A stretch of 64,000 bases of DNA, from the NCBI GenBank assembly GCA_004352715.1, contig SCFE01000058.1, positions 754,882-818,881 on the forward strand, read 5' to 3'. The DNA comes from Hofstenia miamia. Taxonomy: Eukaryota > Xenacoelomorpha > Acoela. The notes beneath the pieces were generated by a model, which made no database searches, had not been told where the DNA came from, and saw nothing but the letters and a program-made list of their open reading frames with translations. Below are positions 34,492-48,400 of this stretch, in pieces. The stretch's first letter is position 1, and every line of letters starts with the position of its first letter. The translations under genes and the position numbers were made by a program.

Positions 34492-35738
34492 CAGCACTGG
34501 CCAAAACTTTGGGAACAGTAACCTGTCTAAAGCGTGTTTTATGCTTTTTCCTGGAAACTTCGTATAATTCCTGGAATTCCTAATTTTTTCTTAGAATTTA
34601 CAGCAGATTGATTTAGTTAAACAAATTAACCAACTTTAGATTTACATGCAATACATTTTCACTGAAAAAGCACTATCATTATAGGTTGAAATATGGTCTG
34701 TGGTAGTGAAATTTCATCAACAAAGCTTGCCCAAATTCATATCTTGTACGAGGAGGGGTGCAATTATCGCGCTATAGCTGTTAGAATGGGCGTGTCAGTA
34801 TCTTCGGTATCCAGAAGTGTTACTCACCATCAGCAACTGCAAAATTTTTCCTCTCGCAAGCGGTCTGGAATACCAAAAGTGAAGAATGTATCAACATCCA
34901 CCATTAGGCGTCGATTGAATACTACGTTTTGACCTTCCATCATGCAAACCGGCAGCCAAACCCCGATTGTCTTCAAAGAACATTCGAGACCAGTTGTGCT
35001 TCTGCAGGCAATACCAACACTACATCGCAGAGATGTGGCATCAAGTAATGTTTAGTGACGAATCCAAGATTTGCCAGTTTACATCATACCGGCCACACGT
35101 TCGACGACCAAGAAACCAAAGATTCAACACATGTTACACGCAACAAACTGTCCGCTCAGCACCTTCTGTGATGATTTGGGGTGCAATAACTGCCAATGGG
35201 CGTGCTGTCTGCATTTTGTTCCTCACAATAAGACAGTCAAAGCCAAGGCCTACCTCAAAATAATTCAGGAGAAAGTTCCCATGTTTATGCAGCTTCGCGG
35301 ATCATCTGTGCTACAACAAAATAGTGCTCTTTGCCACAGTGCCAAAGTTGTGAAACCGTGGATTGCATCACAAGCCCTTCGGCTGCTTGAGAACTAGCCG
35401 GGAAAATTCCCCAGACCTCAACGTCATAGAAACTTGCTGGCATCACATCAAAAACTGTCTGAAGAAGCGCCAATGCACATCCCTCGATGATCTGATGAGC
35501 AAATTAAAGTGGAATGGTTACTGATTATTATTGTAGAAAGCTGGTCAAGTTAATGTCAAATCGCATTGCTGCGTGTTTGCCAATAATGGCGGACATACAA
35601 AATATTAGTGAGTTTTTCTGAATTAACTACTTACTTTCTACACAGTGCTATCATATTATTTCTACATTGCGTTTTTTAGTGTAAAATACAAAAATTTCTA
35701 AAATTAGGAAAGTGATTCCAAACTTTTGGCCAGTACTA
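34492..35738 (+). mobile_element. Tc1-like element with TIRs and TA duplication, inactive
   Basis: The left end CAGCACTGGCCAAAACTTTGG matches the inverted right end (CCAAACTTTTGGCCAGTACTA), flanked by TA at 34490-34491 and 35739-35740. The plus-strand transposase starts at 34693 with a paired helix-turn-helix (KLAQIHILYEEGCNYRAIA, then GVSVSSVSRSV). Frame 34967-35263 has VMFSDESKI (first Asp) and SVMIWGAIT. Frame 35071-35397 has LQQNSALCHSA, in which the second catalytic Asp (usual QDNAPCH) is Asn. NSPDLNVIE (Glu) comes after another frameshift. An internal deletion separates the DNA-binding and catalytic parts. The broken frames and the D-to-N change make it inactive. Confidence 0.9.
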
Positions 35739-35740
35739 TA

Positions 35741-38700
35741 CAATACGGACAAACGGTCAAGAATACAGTTCAAAACGAAAATGCTTATAATGCGATTAAA
35801 AACCAAATATTCATTATAGCAATACTTAATTAATTATAAAATTATAGTTTATTTACTATTCAAATATGGAAACACAAAAATATAATCAAGTTTGTATTTA
35901 GTATCATATAGATAATCCGTCAGCAATTTTTTATCCTTCAACTCTTGGTAAAAGGCTTTCTCTGGTACAGAGATGGCGTTTGAATTTAGAGACTTATATA
36001 CACTTAAACAGCCAGTACTCTTTAAATTCTAATTCGATTCTTTGCTGATTTCAACATTCTAGAGAGCTTCTTTAGTTCTATCTTACAATATGAAATTTAT
36101 ATTTTTAATTATTATACTCAAATAATTAAGACTTGTTAATTTCAACCAGCGAATTTCTATTGGACAATGTTAACTGACGCCATTTAAAACCATATTTCTC
36201 TGCGACTATTGATCCTATGCACTAGCACCATGTATCAAAGGTACACACTGACCAACCCCAAGTGAAAAAACTAGTTTTTGTTTTTTTTGATCTATTCTAA
36301 AACTGAATTTACCGCATCGTTCTAATGTCAAAATTCACACTTTTGCAATAATCGACTATTATAATTCACGGAGTAGACCATTTTGAAGACCTGTTGCTGT
36401 ATTGATTTTAATGTTATCGATACAGTTTACACGCCATTCAATACGGGCTGAGGATTTCTTCGTCAATCATTTTTAATTTTGGGATTTCATCAGTTTTCAC
36501 TGTTTTTGGAGCGACAACTGTAATCGATAAAAATCAACCATATTATGTAACACTTTCTTTTATTTAAAGGAACTTTTATGCCTATTCTGCTAATTTAATA
36601 GCTATGGCCTCATGCATTGTACATCATTCTGTATTGCTTCAAAATAGTAAGAATAACCATACACAGTTGCCCAGGCTTACGATATTTTCCCTGTTTTAGA
36701 TGAGATAAAAATTTCCATTGAATCTTATTTTACACAATCCACTTTTCTACATTTAATTGTTATGCTCTAGAACGTAAATAGCTCGATGTGGAAATGGTGA
36801 ATTTCTCATTTGATTAATTTTGTAAATTATGAACTACTATGTAGCAATTTATTTTACAAACATTTTTATTAAATAATTCATGCAATGCGAAAATATTTCT
36901 TAAAAATAGCCCATGTACCCTGTCTACAGTAGCTCCATTGGAATGCTAAATAAATTACAAACATCATTACCATTCTATTTAAGTCTGTGTCGATAACATT
37001 GAAACTAATGCAGCAACAGGTTTCCAAAAATAGTCGCTTATTCTGTTAATAACAACTATATTAACTTTCCAAAAATTGGATCAACAACAGAACATTTTGT
37101 TCGCACCAGAGTGACATGATGACACCGCAAATTTCAATAAAGTAATCATAATTTTACTCATATGAAATAGTTTCGCATTTTTTCATTGAATTATTTAATA
37201 GAACAGCATTCGTATTTGATATATTTTAACTAAAATATATTGACTCTAACTTATTTACAGAATATTAAAATTAATGCCACAAGGAAAGGGGGCCAAGTGA
37301 CCTAAAAGGAAAGGAAATGCCACCTGGCGCCCCCTTAACCACGGCCCTGGTTCGCACTGATTACGAATATAATAAAGCATTATATATATACTTTGATTTC
37401 TAATTGGAGACGCATTATCTGCTTTACAAAATGATTCTTATTGTATTTCACACATTGATGAAGTTCAGTGATACTCCAGGATTATTATAAAATCTAGTGT
37501 TTTTGAAAACCCTTGCAAACCAAAATATAGCTAAAGGAAAGTGTACTGCTAACAAAATCCTAAACAAAGTATTTTTCTGAGAAACTTGACTCCATTTGTA
37601 GAAGTGCAACTTCACAGCATTAAGCTGTCTCAACTTTTTCAATGCACAAATCATTGTCTATTAATTATTGTTGTTCTATTACAATGATTAAATGATTATT
37701 TTATTTAGCGTTTTTGAACGATTTTTTTCATTGTTAGAAATGCTAATTTTGCAATTTCAATAGATGCGGTTGTCTATTTTCAGCATACTTGTATTATTAA
37801 AAGATTATATTGTATCAAATTTATGTAAATTCTCTTTTAGATTATTGCATAGAAAAAAGCACAGGCTTTCTAAAATTAATAAATAAACAATAAAAATAAT
37901 GTAACCTGAACTTTGTAAGGAACATATTAACAATTAGTATTCTATTCACGGCAATTTATAAATCACTTGCTTAAAAGCGCTAATAATATTACTACGAATT
38001 GAAACTTGTTTCCAGATATACGATGCATGTTGGTATTATTTTTGTCAATTCCTATAAATGATATTTTTAGGAATATTGAATGATTACATATGGACGGTTG
38101 CTTGAACATAACAAACACTATCTTTTTCAGGTTCTTATGTAGCTCAGGTAGAAATTTTGTACTCTATACATATTTTAAATTGCAGAACTTATGCTTCTAA
38201 TATTTCAATACATTAATATAACTTTCTTCAGATTCCAGACAAGAGAAGCCTGCAACAACAAATAAAATTTTCTTAAATATCATTAAATTATGTTAAGCTT
38301 ATTTTTAACGAACAGTATATATATATTTTTCTACATTATTTTCTATCCTATATCAGATATTACTTAAAAAACACTAAGAATTTTTTTGGAAATAAAGCAT
38401 AGAATCATTCTTTATTTCTTTCGCAAAATAATTAATCTATACTCAATTTTCTGCTAATGTGCAGTTCTCACTTTAAAGAATCATTCCATTATAATGAATG
38501 TTAAATTTTTTAAAAAAATTTATACCATCATCATTTTTTAGAATTCAATGTAATGAAATTAATTTGGCGTAACGTAAATGTTTATAATGCTCAACCGTAA
38601 AAATTATATTGTCATTTAATTTTTTCGTTATTTAGCTAAATAGTCTTGTGATTTTGACTGATTCTGGATATTATTCAACTTGTTCAAGATTCATATCATT

Positions 38701-39159
38701 TTTTCTCAATTAATTGTAGACAAATTCGTAGTTTTCTTTAGCAGGGTCGTATTTAGTGGGCTTGCATCTGCCCTCCCTCCCTTTGCGACAAGCCAATTTC
38801 AACTCATTCTCATACGATCTGATCGATATATTGATGAACAATCTTTTTGTTTGACATAAAGTGCATAAAAGTAGATCAATTAATAATTACTCTATTGCTT
38901 TATTTATTTAAACCTTTGTTTAAATTTGTGCAGCTTTAACTGCAATATATAATCAAAATTCGCTAAGCCTATATGTCTCGGATAAGAATTGGCCCCTTTT
39001 AGAAATTCTCGATGCTCGCCTGTATATTCGCTTATTACATGTTTGTTTGGTTCTGCCATTTTATTTTATTCGGACTTAGTTATTAAAATATATTTAAGTG
39101 TGTATTCTTAAATGTTTATAAATTTATGTTAAATATATTATTTATTCGATATTGATCAA
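35741..39159. other. Unassigned region with repeat-like patches
   Basis: No gene is recognised. GC-richer patches at about 37285-37350 (GCGCCCCCTTAACCACGGCCCTG) and 38741-38800 (CAGGGTCGTATTTAGTGGGC) look like ends of a transposon family with CAGGGCCGT-type termini, but they face away from each other and do not bound one element. A 68-codon minus frame (37654-37448) is unidentified. Confidence 0.35.
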
Positions 39160-39600
39160 ATGTTTACCATCCTAGAACGAAATGCATATCCTCATAATAT
39201 TTTAAGAAAATATTAAGATCATCTATTTGAAAAGGATTACTGCAAAGAAAACCTGCAATATGTGATAACTACCAACAAAGAAACGAAAATTGAAGTCTAT
39301 TTGAAAATACCATATCTACATGTAAGTAACCAAGTTGAGAAATTCAAAAAAAGAGTGAGAAATCTGAATACAAAACTGAAAATTACAAAGATCACCCCGA
39401 TTTTTACAACTTTTAAAACAAAAGATATGTTTAATAACAAAACAATATCCCAAAAAACTTAGTTTCATCCCTAGTCTACAAATTTACATGTGATGATTTC
39501 GATAAATCATATATCGTTGAAACTAAGCGACATCTGGGAATAAGATCTAATGAGTATTTAAGAGGTCATCTGAATTCAGAAATTTCACCATCAAACTAAG
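39160..39600 (+). pseudogene. Penelope-like element remnant (RT end plus GIY-YIG)
   Basis: The plus strand encodes the end of a Penelope-like RT and its linker: LERNAYPHNILRKY (about 39172), then VYLKIPYLHVSNQV (about 39295) and KLKITKITPIFTTFKTKDMFNN (about 39376). After a frameshift at about 39455, a GIY-YIG core follows: LVYKFTCDDFDKSYIVETKRHLGIRSNEYL (cited in parts: VYKFTC and YIVETKRHL). The usual YIGET is YIVET, so the catalytic loop has lost its Gly. The RT palm is absent. Same class as the 16565 remnant but on the opposite strand. Confidence 0.78.
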
Positions 39601-42104
39601 GAAGATCAATTTAAAATTTTACTAAGAACTAAAATTTCACTTAATTTTTTTTACAGAGGAGCACCAAATTTGGATTTTGACAGTTCGCAACAAACCATTA
39701 GTTCTTTAACTTTAGCGGAGTTAGGAACAGCCTCCTGTAGTCAGACCAATGAGTTACAGATTTCTCTCACTTTAATGATTCCCTTATTTGAAATTTATTG
39801 ACAAGCTTTAAAGACAATTCAACTTTCAGTAAAATAATTTTAATAATTTTAATTAAATTGAAGAATCATTTAATATATTAATGGTTTCGTCAAATAATGC
39901 AGGAAATTTAGCTATATTCAAAAATATTTAGTATCGCTTTGATATGAAATTTATTTCAGGTTTCTTTGAAAAAAAAAAGTTATTGCCAAAATTTGATCAA
40001 AGTTTCTAAAATTTTCACTAAGGCTTTCAAAGAAATTTCGACTAGATTCGACATATTTATTAAGCAGTTTAATTATCTATGTATTTCAAAAGAGTATTAC
40101 CACCTTTGAGAATCGTATTAGCAAGTAGGATAAATAACCATGATTCAAGTCTTGCTCTAGAGGTAAGGGGTAGAATAACTTTGACAATTATGAATTGCAC
40201 TGAAGTATTTCCAATTCATAATCATACATATTTTCATTTTCTAAGGAAGCATACAATACAGTTAATTGTCTGAGGTTTGATGTTGATTGACTTAAAAATG
40301 TCGTGAATAAAATTAATTGCAAGGAAAAATTTCCAATTATTAATTGCAATAAAATATTTCTTATTCCTTATGGGTTTGTGCTCAGTGGCTGCCATATCAA
40401 GGGTTGTATTTACAGTGGTGCAATAATATTTTAAAATTAATTGATTTACGAAAGACTTTAAGTTAATCAATCATAGTATCCTTTGATACCACCGAAACAA
40501 TGTAATTAAAAAATCATTATTCACTCACAGAAGATAATTCCGAACGGTTCATCATGTTTTTCTAGTACACAACCTGCAAGTATCTATTGTCAAATTAGTT
40601 CTTGTATTAATAACAAAGAATTTGTTAACCAGATCATCAATTGTATCTCTTTGCAGCTTCTAGTTTAGATTCATTATCAATTACATCAAATCACTATTTC
40701 ATTACTTTTAACTCCAACACTTACATCACTAACATACTATTGCAAAACCAGATCCTGACCCGTTTTTAAATAATATCCACAGCAAAAATACTTACCAGCT
40801 CTGCTTCCTTGACTTACATGTATATTTCTTGCCGCGACACAGGTCTGAAAAATGAGTGAAATCACGTTTTTCATAAAGCCGATGTAATTCAAAAGAAATA
40901 CTCCAAAATATGTTGAGCCCTTTGGCAACAGAACGTATCTTTCTATTATTTCACCTTTATGTATGTTATTGGTTCAAGTTTTAATTATATATCAATAACA
41001 TACAGGATTTGGGAGTGCAATGTATATTCTAAATGTAATACGTTTATTATTGTGAATATCAATTCAATTCAATAATGATCAACATATTTTTTAATTTCTA
41101 CATCAACTGGTTGAAATATCAATTGATTTTTCAATATCAACTGCAGCACTAATGACTATCCTTCATTCGAAATTATGTTACTTCTTAAATATTAAATTGC
41201 CCAGAATTAGAAATGGAGTGATAAATTCATAGTTAATAAGTAATTCTGTTTTGAGATGATAATTCACTCATTTGCTTGAGTGATATGATCTACTTCGATT
41301 AGAGTATCAACTATGGAAATTATGTTGATAGTATTCAAAATTAACCTACTATAAATGACATTGTCGCTTTCGCTCTTTTGTAATTATGATTTTCTACGAG
41401 ATGCGTTATCTGTTCCAGCCCCTTTTGCACTCGGTGTCAGGCTTTCAAAATTCAATCATACTTTAGCCGGCTTTTCAAAGTGTGATCTTGGAATTGATTA
41501 AAAATTTGTTGCGTAGTTACCAGAAAACTATGGATCTCTTCTATTGTTTCTTCAGGAACTTATTCACACAGCGGTCGCAACCATTAAAATTTGGTGAATA
41601 TGGTCATTAATGAATAAGGTCAATGCTCGCTATACAGAAACATTCTTTATTAATCTGCGAGTGTGTGAATTTTCCATTTTTTCTGTTTGAAATTTATTGA
41701 TAGTGTAGGACAGATTTCTGATCATAGCTTAAATTTTGAATCTTGTCTTGTGAATTGAAACAATATTGGAAACACTAACGAGTGAAATATTGTCTCAAAA
41801 TAAAATGATGCAATAACTAAAATTTATCAGTTAAAATAGTTATAAATTATGTTCATATTTTTCATAAAATATTTTAAAGCTCATTTTAATTGATAAAAAT
41901 GCTTCAAATATAAAATAAAAAACTAAATTTAGGCTTTACTATTTAAATACCAATAGCAAATTTTTGAATGAATAATATTGGTACAAAATTTATTTTATTT
42001 CTACTACAGAAAGTCTTTCTTAAGCAAAAAATTTAATAACTCAAATTCTTTTATAACAGCATATAGTTAAGTACATCTTTAATATTTACAAAAAATGTGT
42101 TTGC
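39601..42104. other. Unassigned region downstream of iGluR copy 3
   Basis: About 2.5 kb of AT-rich DNA. Apart from the candidate mini-exon at 40796-40844, nothing is recognised. Minus-strand 3' UTR of iGluR copy 3 should occupy the right-hand end. Confidence 0.35.
40796..40844 (-). other. Candidate 49-nt exon with consensus splice sites
   Basis: On the minus strand a strong acceptor (CATTTTTCAG) at 40845-40846 and a strong donor (CTG|GTAAGTATT) at 40795-40794 enclose 49 bases of higher GC content than the flanks. Two frames are open. One reads CRGKKYTCKSRK, the other CVAARNIHVSQGSRA. It could be an exon of an unseen host gene or chance splice-like sequence. A second GTAAGT lies inside it. 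Confidence 0.25.
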
Positions 42105-42446
42105 TCATGTTCGTCTACATACTTTAGTTACGACGACAGATTTTTTTTTAAAATATGGTACTAGGAATCTTGTCATTATTTCGATAATCTTAGTGAATAA
42201 ACCCAACCCCACTCCTACGCAAAGAATAATAAAAACGCCTGCAGTTTGAAGCAAGGAGATCGGCTGTTGATCTAATTCAAGGTTTGCATCAGATTTAGGA
42301 CATTCATTTCGATCTTCCCACCAGCGATGTCTAAAAATGCAATTATTTTAGTGGTAAATTTGTTTTAGCAAACACTTTATTTTAAGCAATTCAGGGTATT
42401 TCTTATAAACCAAAATAAAAAATACAAATAAAATATTTAAAAAAAG

Positions 42447-42477
<31 letters not shown>

Positions 42478-45400
42478 TTATATATATATGTACATATATA
42501 GATATATATATATATATATATATATATAATTCATTAAATATAAGCAATGCATTCGTTTATTTCTATAAAATATTACAGAATGTAACAAAAGTAATTTTCA
42601 TGTCAAATTTGTACAAATGAAAACGTTATTTTGTATTTTTAAGCTGAAATTTAGATCAAAGGAAACAATCATTTTAAACACAGTAGTGAACAAAATACAT
42701 AGTAATGATGTTTTAAATATGCAGCAAATAATCTTTCATAAGAATCTGAAACCTGACTAGTAAATTAATACCAAGTAAACATTAGATATCATTGCACAAG
42801 AAGGTTTCTAATAAAATAATGCACATTTACAAATTTAATTCATGACAATGACAATCAACCTCGATGCCCACAAGGGTTGCTATCAATCTGGAAATTAATT
42901 TTATGGATATCCATGGATGATTGTGGATCAAAAATAAAAGCTAACAGATAAAAATATTCATTTTATAGTAATTGATTAAGTAAAATAGCGTAAAATGAAC
43001 AATGACAATATTGTTGCCCACTTTGGCATCATGCACTAACAAATTCCCAACCTAAAAAAATAGAAAGATTTCAAAAACGTGCTTTTAAAATAATATCGCC
43101 AAATAAAGATTATAAGACTATATGCAAAAATCTCAATTCACAAACTGTATACCCAATAGTCGTGAAGAAATATGCAAGAAATTATGGTATAAATTATACA
43201 ATGATGAAAACCATCCATTACATTGGTTACAGCCAGATGTCAAAAAGTTAAACTACCATTTACATAATGCTCGAAAATTCATCTAAGATAACAGCCGAAC
43301 TAATTTGAGGAAGCATTCTTTTGCAAGTGTAGAGAGTCAACAAGAAAATAAAACAGACTACTGCATATAATTTAAAATTTTTCCTGTAAATTCGAGCATA
43401 GGTCGCAAAGGCTAAGGCAAATAAATTATTATTATTATTATTAACTGACAATCATTTTGTTACTCAAATCTGACAATATAATACGTGCGTACCAAACGCA
43501 TTAAACCATGAGAAACAATTACGGGCGTTGCATAATAAATGGCATTATTTAAAGTAGAAAAACATACTTTTAGTATTCAGGTTATGTATGTTTTAATAAA
43601 GATTAAATATACAAAATGCATTTAGAGTTACACGCAGAGTTGGTACCCGCCGGAAATTTTAAGGCCGGGGCCGGGTTTGGCCGGAAAATTATATTTGCAT
43701 TGTATTTTTAATCTATGCAAGTACTATATATATATATANNNNNNNNNNNNNNNNNNNNNATACACTAAATACACTATTTTATTTAATTGTGACGTAACAT
43801 AAGTACTTTTAGTCATCTCTTTAGCGCTTAACATGCAAATGATATTGAGTTGTAATTGAAGACAAAAATATCGATGCCTACATTAAGAATGAATCTGTAT
43901 CATCTCAGAATTCAGAAATTTTGCATCTATATATTAATTTTTATCAAATGTTTACGAAAATGTGCATTGATTCAATTGATCTAATATATAAATATTTTCT
44001 GTAGTTACATTTATATATTTGTCATCTTTAGCTGAACAGAATATTCGAAATAAATTTCCATTGAAATTACTTCCAAATTACGGTATGAGAACGCATTGAA
44101 GTGGCAAGAAATCCTTCCTTGATAAGCCAGCACTTTTTTCTACAAATAGCATCACAAAGGTTTGCAAGAAAAAATTTCAAATATCACCAATTTCTGCACT
44201 TGGACAAGTAGAAATCTATTGGTCAATTGTAATCCCGACTAATCCTAACCAGGATGCCATCTGGAAGATTGAGTATCTATTTTTGTAATCAAAGGAAACC
44301 GTATCAACGTGGTAAACAGCAGCAAATTCATTATAATAAGTTGATTTTTAGGGGTTAATTGCATCATGCAAAGTAACTTAGAACACTTGGCCCTATGTTA
44401 TTCATCAAGCACGATTGATGCCGAAATTCAAATGCAGATCATAAATTTGGCTTGAAATGGCGGAGGCAAGTGAATTAAGAGATATCGACAAATGTTTCAG
44501 CAAAGGTTGATATTAAGGTCTAATTTTTGACACTTCACATATCACAGGCAGCTAGGCACGACTTGAAAATACTTCAGTTGCTTTATTCCTATCCCCAACG
44601 TCAAATCCAAATAGTTAAATTGCGTAGGAATTTAGGCAATTTGGCTTATCTTTCAAAGGAACTGGTTTTTTTTAGTTTGTTGTATTCTGACTTAAATTTG
44701 TGTACACAAAAAGTTTCAAATATTGACATTTCTTTCTCAGAAGTTCGATTAGAATATCCAATTTGTGTAGGATTCCCTGTCTTTATATTTCCGGAATATC
44801 TTAATTGAATGAAATTTCTTTGTTCCAAAATTTCATAATTGAATTAGGATTAAAATATAAAATTTTACAATTCTTTCATTAGATTCTATATTTGTAAATG
44901 TATAGAAGCGCAAGTGGTGCCATACATATTTCCAAATCCAGGGTCACTTTCACATATAAGTATTGTTTTAAGCGATGGCCTTATACTTTATGTGCGGTTG
45001 CTTAAAAGAAAATTTACTGGATATACTGATATCCAGTTTGATTACCAGTTTGATTAATTTATTAATTTTCAATTTGTTGAAATTCGTTTTAAGTTAGGCT
45101 AAATTATATCAATTCTGCCAATAACACGTCTCTGCTCGATCAAAATAGCTATTGTAAGTAATTTGACATTCTTCAATGCACAATTAGTATTTAAACGCCT
45201 TTCAATTTTTTGAAATAATTTCAATAAAAATCGGTATTACAGAAATTCTAGGTGCTTAGAAAACAATAAAAATACAGATGCAACGGTTTTGCATTTTTAG
45301 GGATGCATTTATGATTTCTTGTTATGTGATGGGTTAAACATGACTTTTTTTATTGAGTCTTGGAATGGTTTACGTTTTCTTTTTCTTTATATCATTACCT

Positions 45401-48400
45401 TTTGCTTAAAATTGTGAATCAAATTTTATCACGAAGCTTGTATTAGGGATATTAATGATAATAGCGTAACTAAAATCTACTTGATTATGCAAAGAAAATA
45501 GATTCAATAGTAAAGTTTATAATGTTGAATGGCCTCAAATTATTTAACCTGAACCAATCCAAAATGACTAATTATTGCAGGTGACTTTATTAGCATTTGC
45601 ATTAGAAATGCTTTTATCTATGACTGCAGTAATGGAAGAACTCATGATAATTATGAGTATGACGGAGGCAGTGAAAATAAATTTGCAGGTTGAAAATAAG
45701 CATAACCTTTTTCCAAATAGTCCAATACATTTTCGTTAGGACTAAACATTAAGAGTTTTAAATTCTATAATATTTTTGTTGCATGTTTTTATCAGCTCTG
45801 CTTTTATACCACATCATTATTTCATATACATATTTCATGATTAATGAAGGTTCTACAAACGCTGAGTAAGCTCTGGCAATGCTGAAGTTGAGATGAGAAA
45901 ATATTAATTATAAAACACTAATTATTTTAAAATATTGTGTACAAATTGGGAGATATGCTAATCACTGCGGCCATAGTGGGAGATATAATAATCTTGTTAA
46001 ATTATTTATTGCCGTGGTAAAGAAGTAAAAATATTTGAACTACGCTGAATTCCATTCATATATTAATTTAAACAAATTCCATTCATATATTAATCCATTA
46101 AAGTTTAAACAAATTTAAGAAGCTATAGCAGCCTCCTGCTATGTACAATAGACTCCCGCTATGTATGCATTTTTTGGAAATTCTACATAGATATGTATAT
46201 ATAGATATATATGCTTTAATGAATTTTGAAATTTTAGCGATTAAACTTAAATATTACAGATTTTAACAAAATTCAATTAATTAAGTCAGTTTATGAGTTT
46301 TTCAGAGAATAGAAAACAGCGTGTTTTAATGAATAATATGAAATCCGATTATGTTGCAATCGATCGAGACGTGGCTCAAGGCACAGTAATAAGGCCAAAT
46401 ATTTCCAAAAGATGTAAATGATGTCATTAAACATGTATATCATAGTGAAATATATCAGTGTACTGACGATAATTGCCTTATAAATACCGATGCACTTATG
46501 GACACAAGGTGATATTGAAATTCAAGATAAATATTGAAAAAAAGTAATTTATTATATTTTTTCACAATTCTGTATAAAAGAAACAACAAAGAAGTATTCC
46601 AATGAAACAAATTGATTATGTTATGCATTTAGCTGTTGATATTGGGAAAGATTTAAAATTTGATAAATTTATCCTAAAAAAGATACTAAAATAGCTTCTG
46701 GCGTTAGAAGGTTATACCACCTCAGAAATTTATTACCCAATTATCACGTTCAACTATTGCATGCATTTTGTTTATCACAATTATATTATTTTCCATTCTT
46801 AGTGATTAATTTTAATACAAAAAGCGACTATTTATTATCAAGAACTTTTAATTAATCATTAAAAACATTAAATTTTGCAGGTAAATATACAGACGAAAGT
46901 ATAATACATATATTGTCGAAGCTAAGTCAAGCACAATTTCAAACAGCTGCAATTTTATTTAACATAAGTATAGCCGTGAATCAATGTATTTTATTGCTAG
47001 TTACTTAAAAGTATACCAAGTACGCATAAATATATACTTGCAGCAATAATTCCTATCCTAGTTTTCATCGAGCAGCCTTTAATAATTGGAACGATTTCGA
47101 AGATGAGATTAGAGCAGAAAAAACCAAACAAAATTAGAAAAATGTTAAGAAGTGTACTTTTACATCGACAACACACAATCGGAGACACAAACATGCTAAA
47201 CACACAACTGATTTCTTACATTACATACATATACACACACACACATTTACTATAATTGTGTATTATGCATTTATAGGCCCCATTTAGTCTATAGTTCTAA
47301 AATTGTAACTATATTATTCTAAACATTATTATGCATGGCTACCTAAACACGCAATATGTATGATAATATAAAGGAATTTACCTTATTACTGAAAGCTGAC
47401 CGTTTTCATGAAGCTCAATGATTCTTTGTGAGAACATCTCTCTAATAAAGCTATCTTCTTTTTTAAAAGCAAGACCATATCCTCCTCCAGTTGTAGGACT
47501 TTGTGGAGAAACAATCATATCAAGATTACAAGGCTTCTTTAAAACATGTGTTAGCAAAAATGGTGATTCAGAGATAAACACATATTTTGTACTTTCACGC
47601 ACACGGTTTATTCCATTTTTTGTGCTGTTTACAAACGGTGAAATGGCAGAATTAGACATGACATTGTAGAGCTTTTCAAATGCGTTGTATTGACTATGTT
47701 TAAATACCGAATAAACGGCACCATTGTTTGTTGTACCAAATGAATATTTTGGGTATTTCAATAATTCTTCTATGGAACCAGGCCTAGATTCTAAGCTTTG
47801 AGTTGTGAAGTTTGCTGTTAGTTTTGCTGTGAAGTAAGTTACAACCATTAGAGAGAACAGCCATAAAAATGTGCACATTATCTTGCCTGCAATATTTTTG
47901 GGACTTATTACAGGACCTTGAGTAGCCATGACAGATATAGTGTTCATTACGCAATCCATCATGGGAGAACTTTCACTTTCTATATCAGCAACTAGCCAAA
48001 CAAACACAGAAAACGCTATTAGCGAAATCATCAGTAAAAGCCAAACATGCAAGTCGAATACCTTTAAATAGCCGTACCAACTAATCTCCTTCTCCGCAGA
48101 TTTCATTACAATACCAAGATCAGCATTCATAAATGGTTTAGTAAATAATATATATTGTTGTCTCAAGGAAGTTATTGTCAAGCCTGCTAGAATCATATCC
48201 GCTTCGTCACGCATCAATTCACCCACCATTCCATTCCATTTTCCATTCACTAAATTTCCATACCCACCATCCTTAACAAAATGAATTGTATAGTTGATAT
48301 CTGGATACTTTTCCACGATTAGCTCTAGAAGATCGATACAGAACCCTTTTAGCTTTATAGATGAGTTGCCAGTGATATCTTCATCAATTTCTACAAACGG

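Noticed and set aside
37285-38800. One CAGGGCCGT-ended transposon spanning this stretch
   Set aside because: The two terminus-like words face outward relative to each other, so they cannot be the ends of a single element. They are probably from two fragments.
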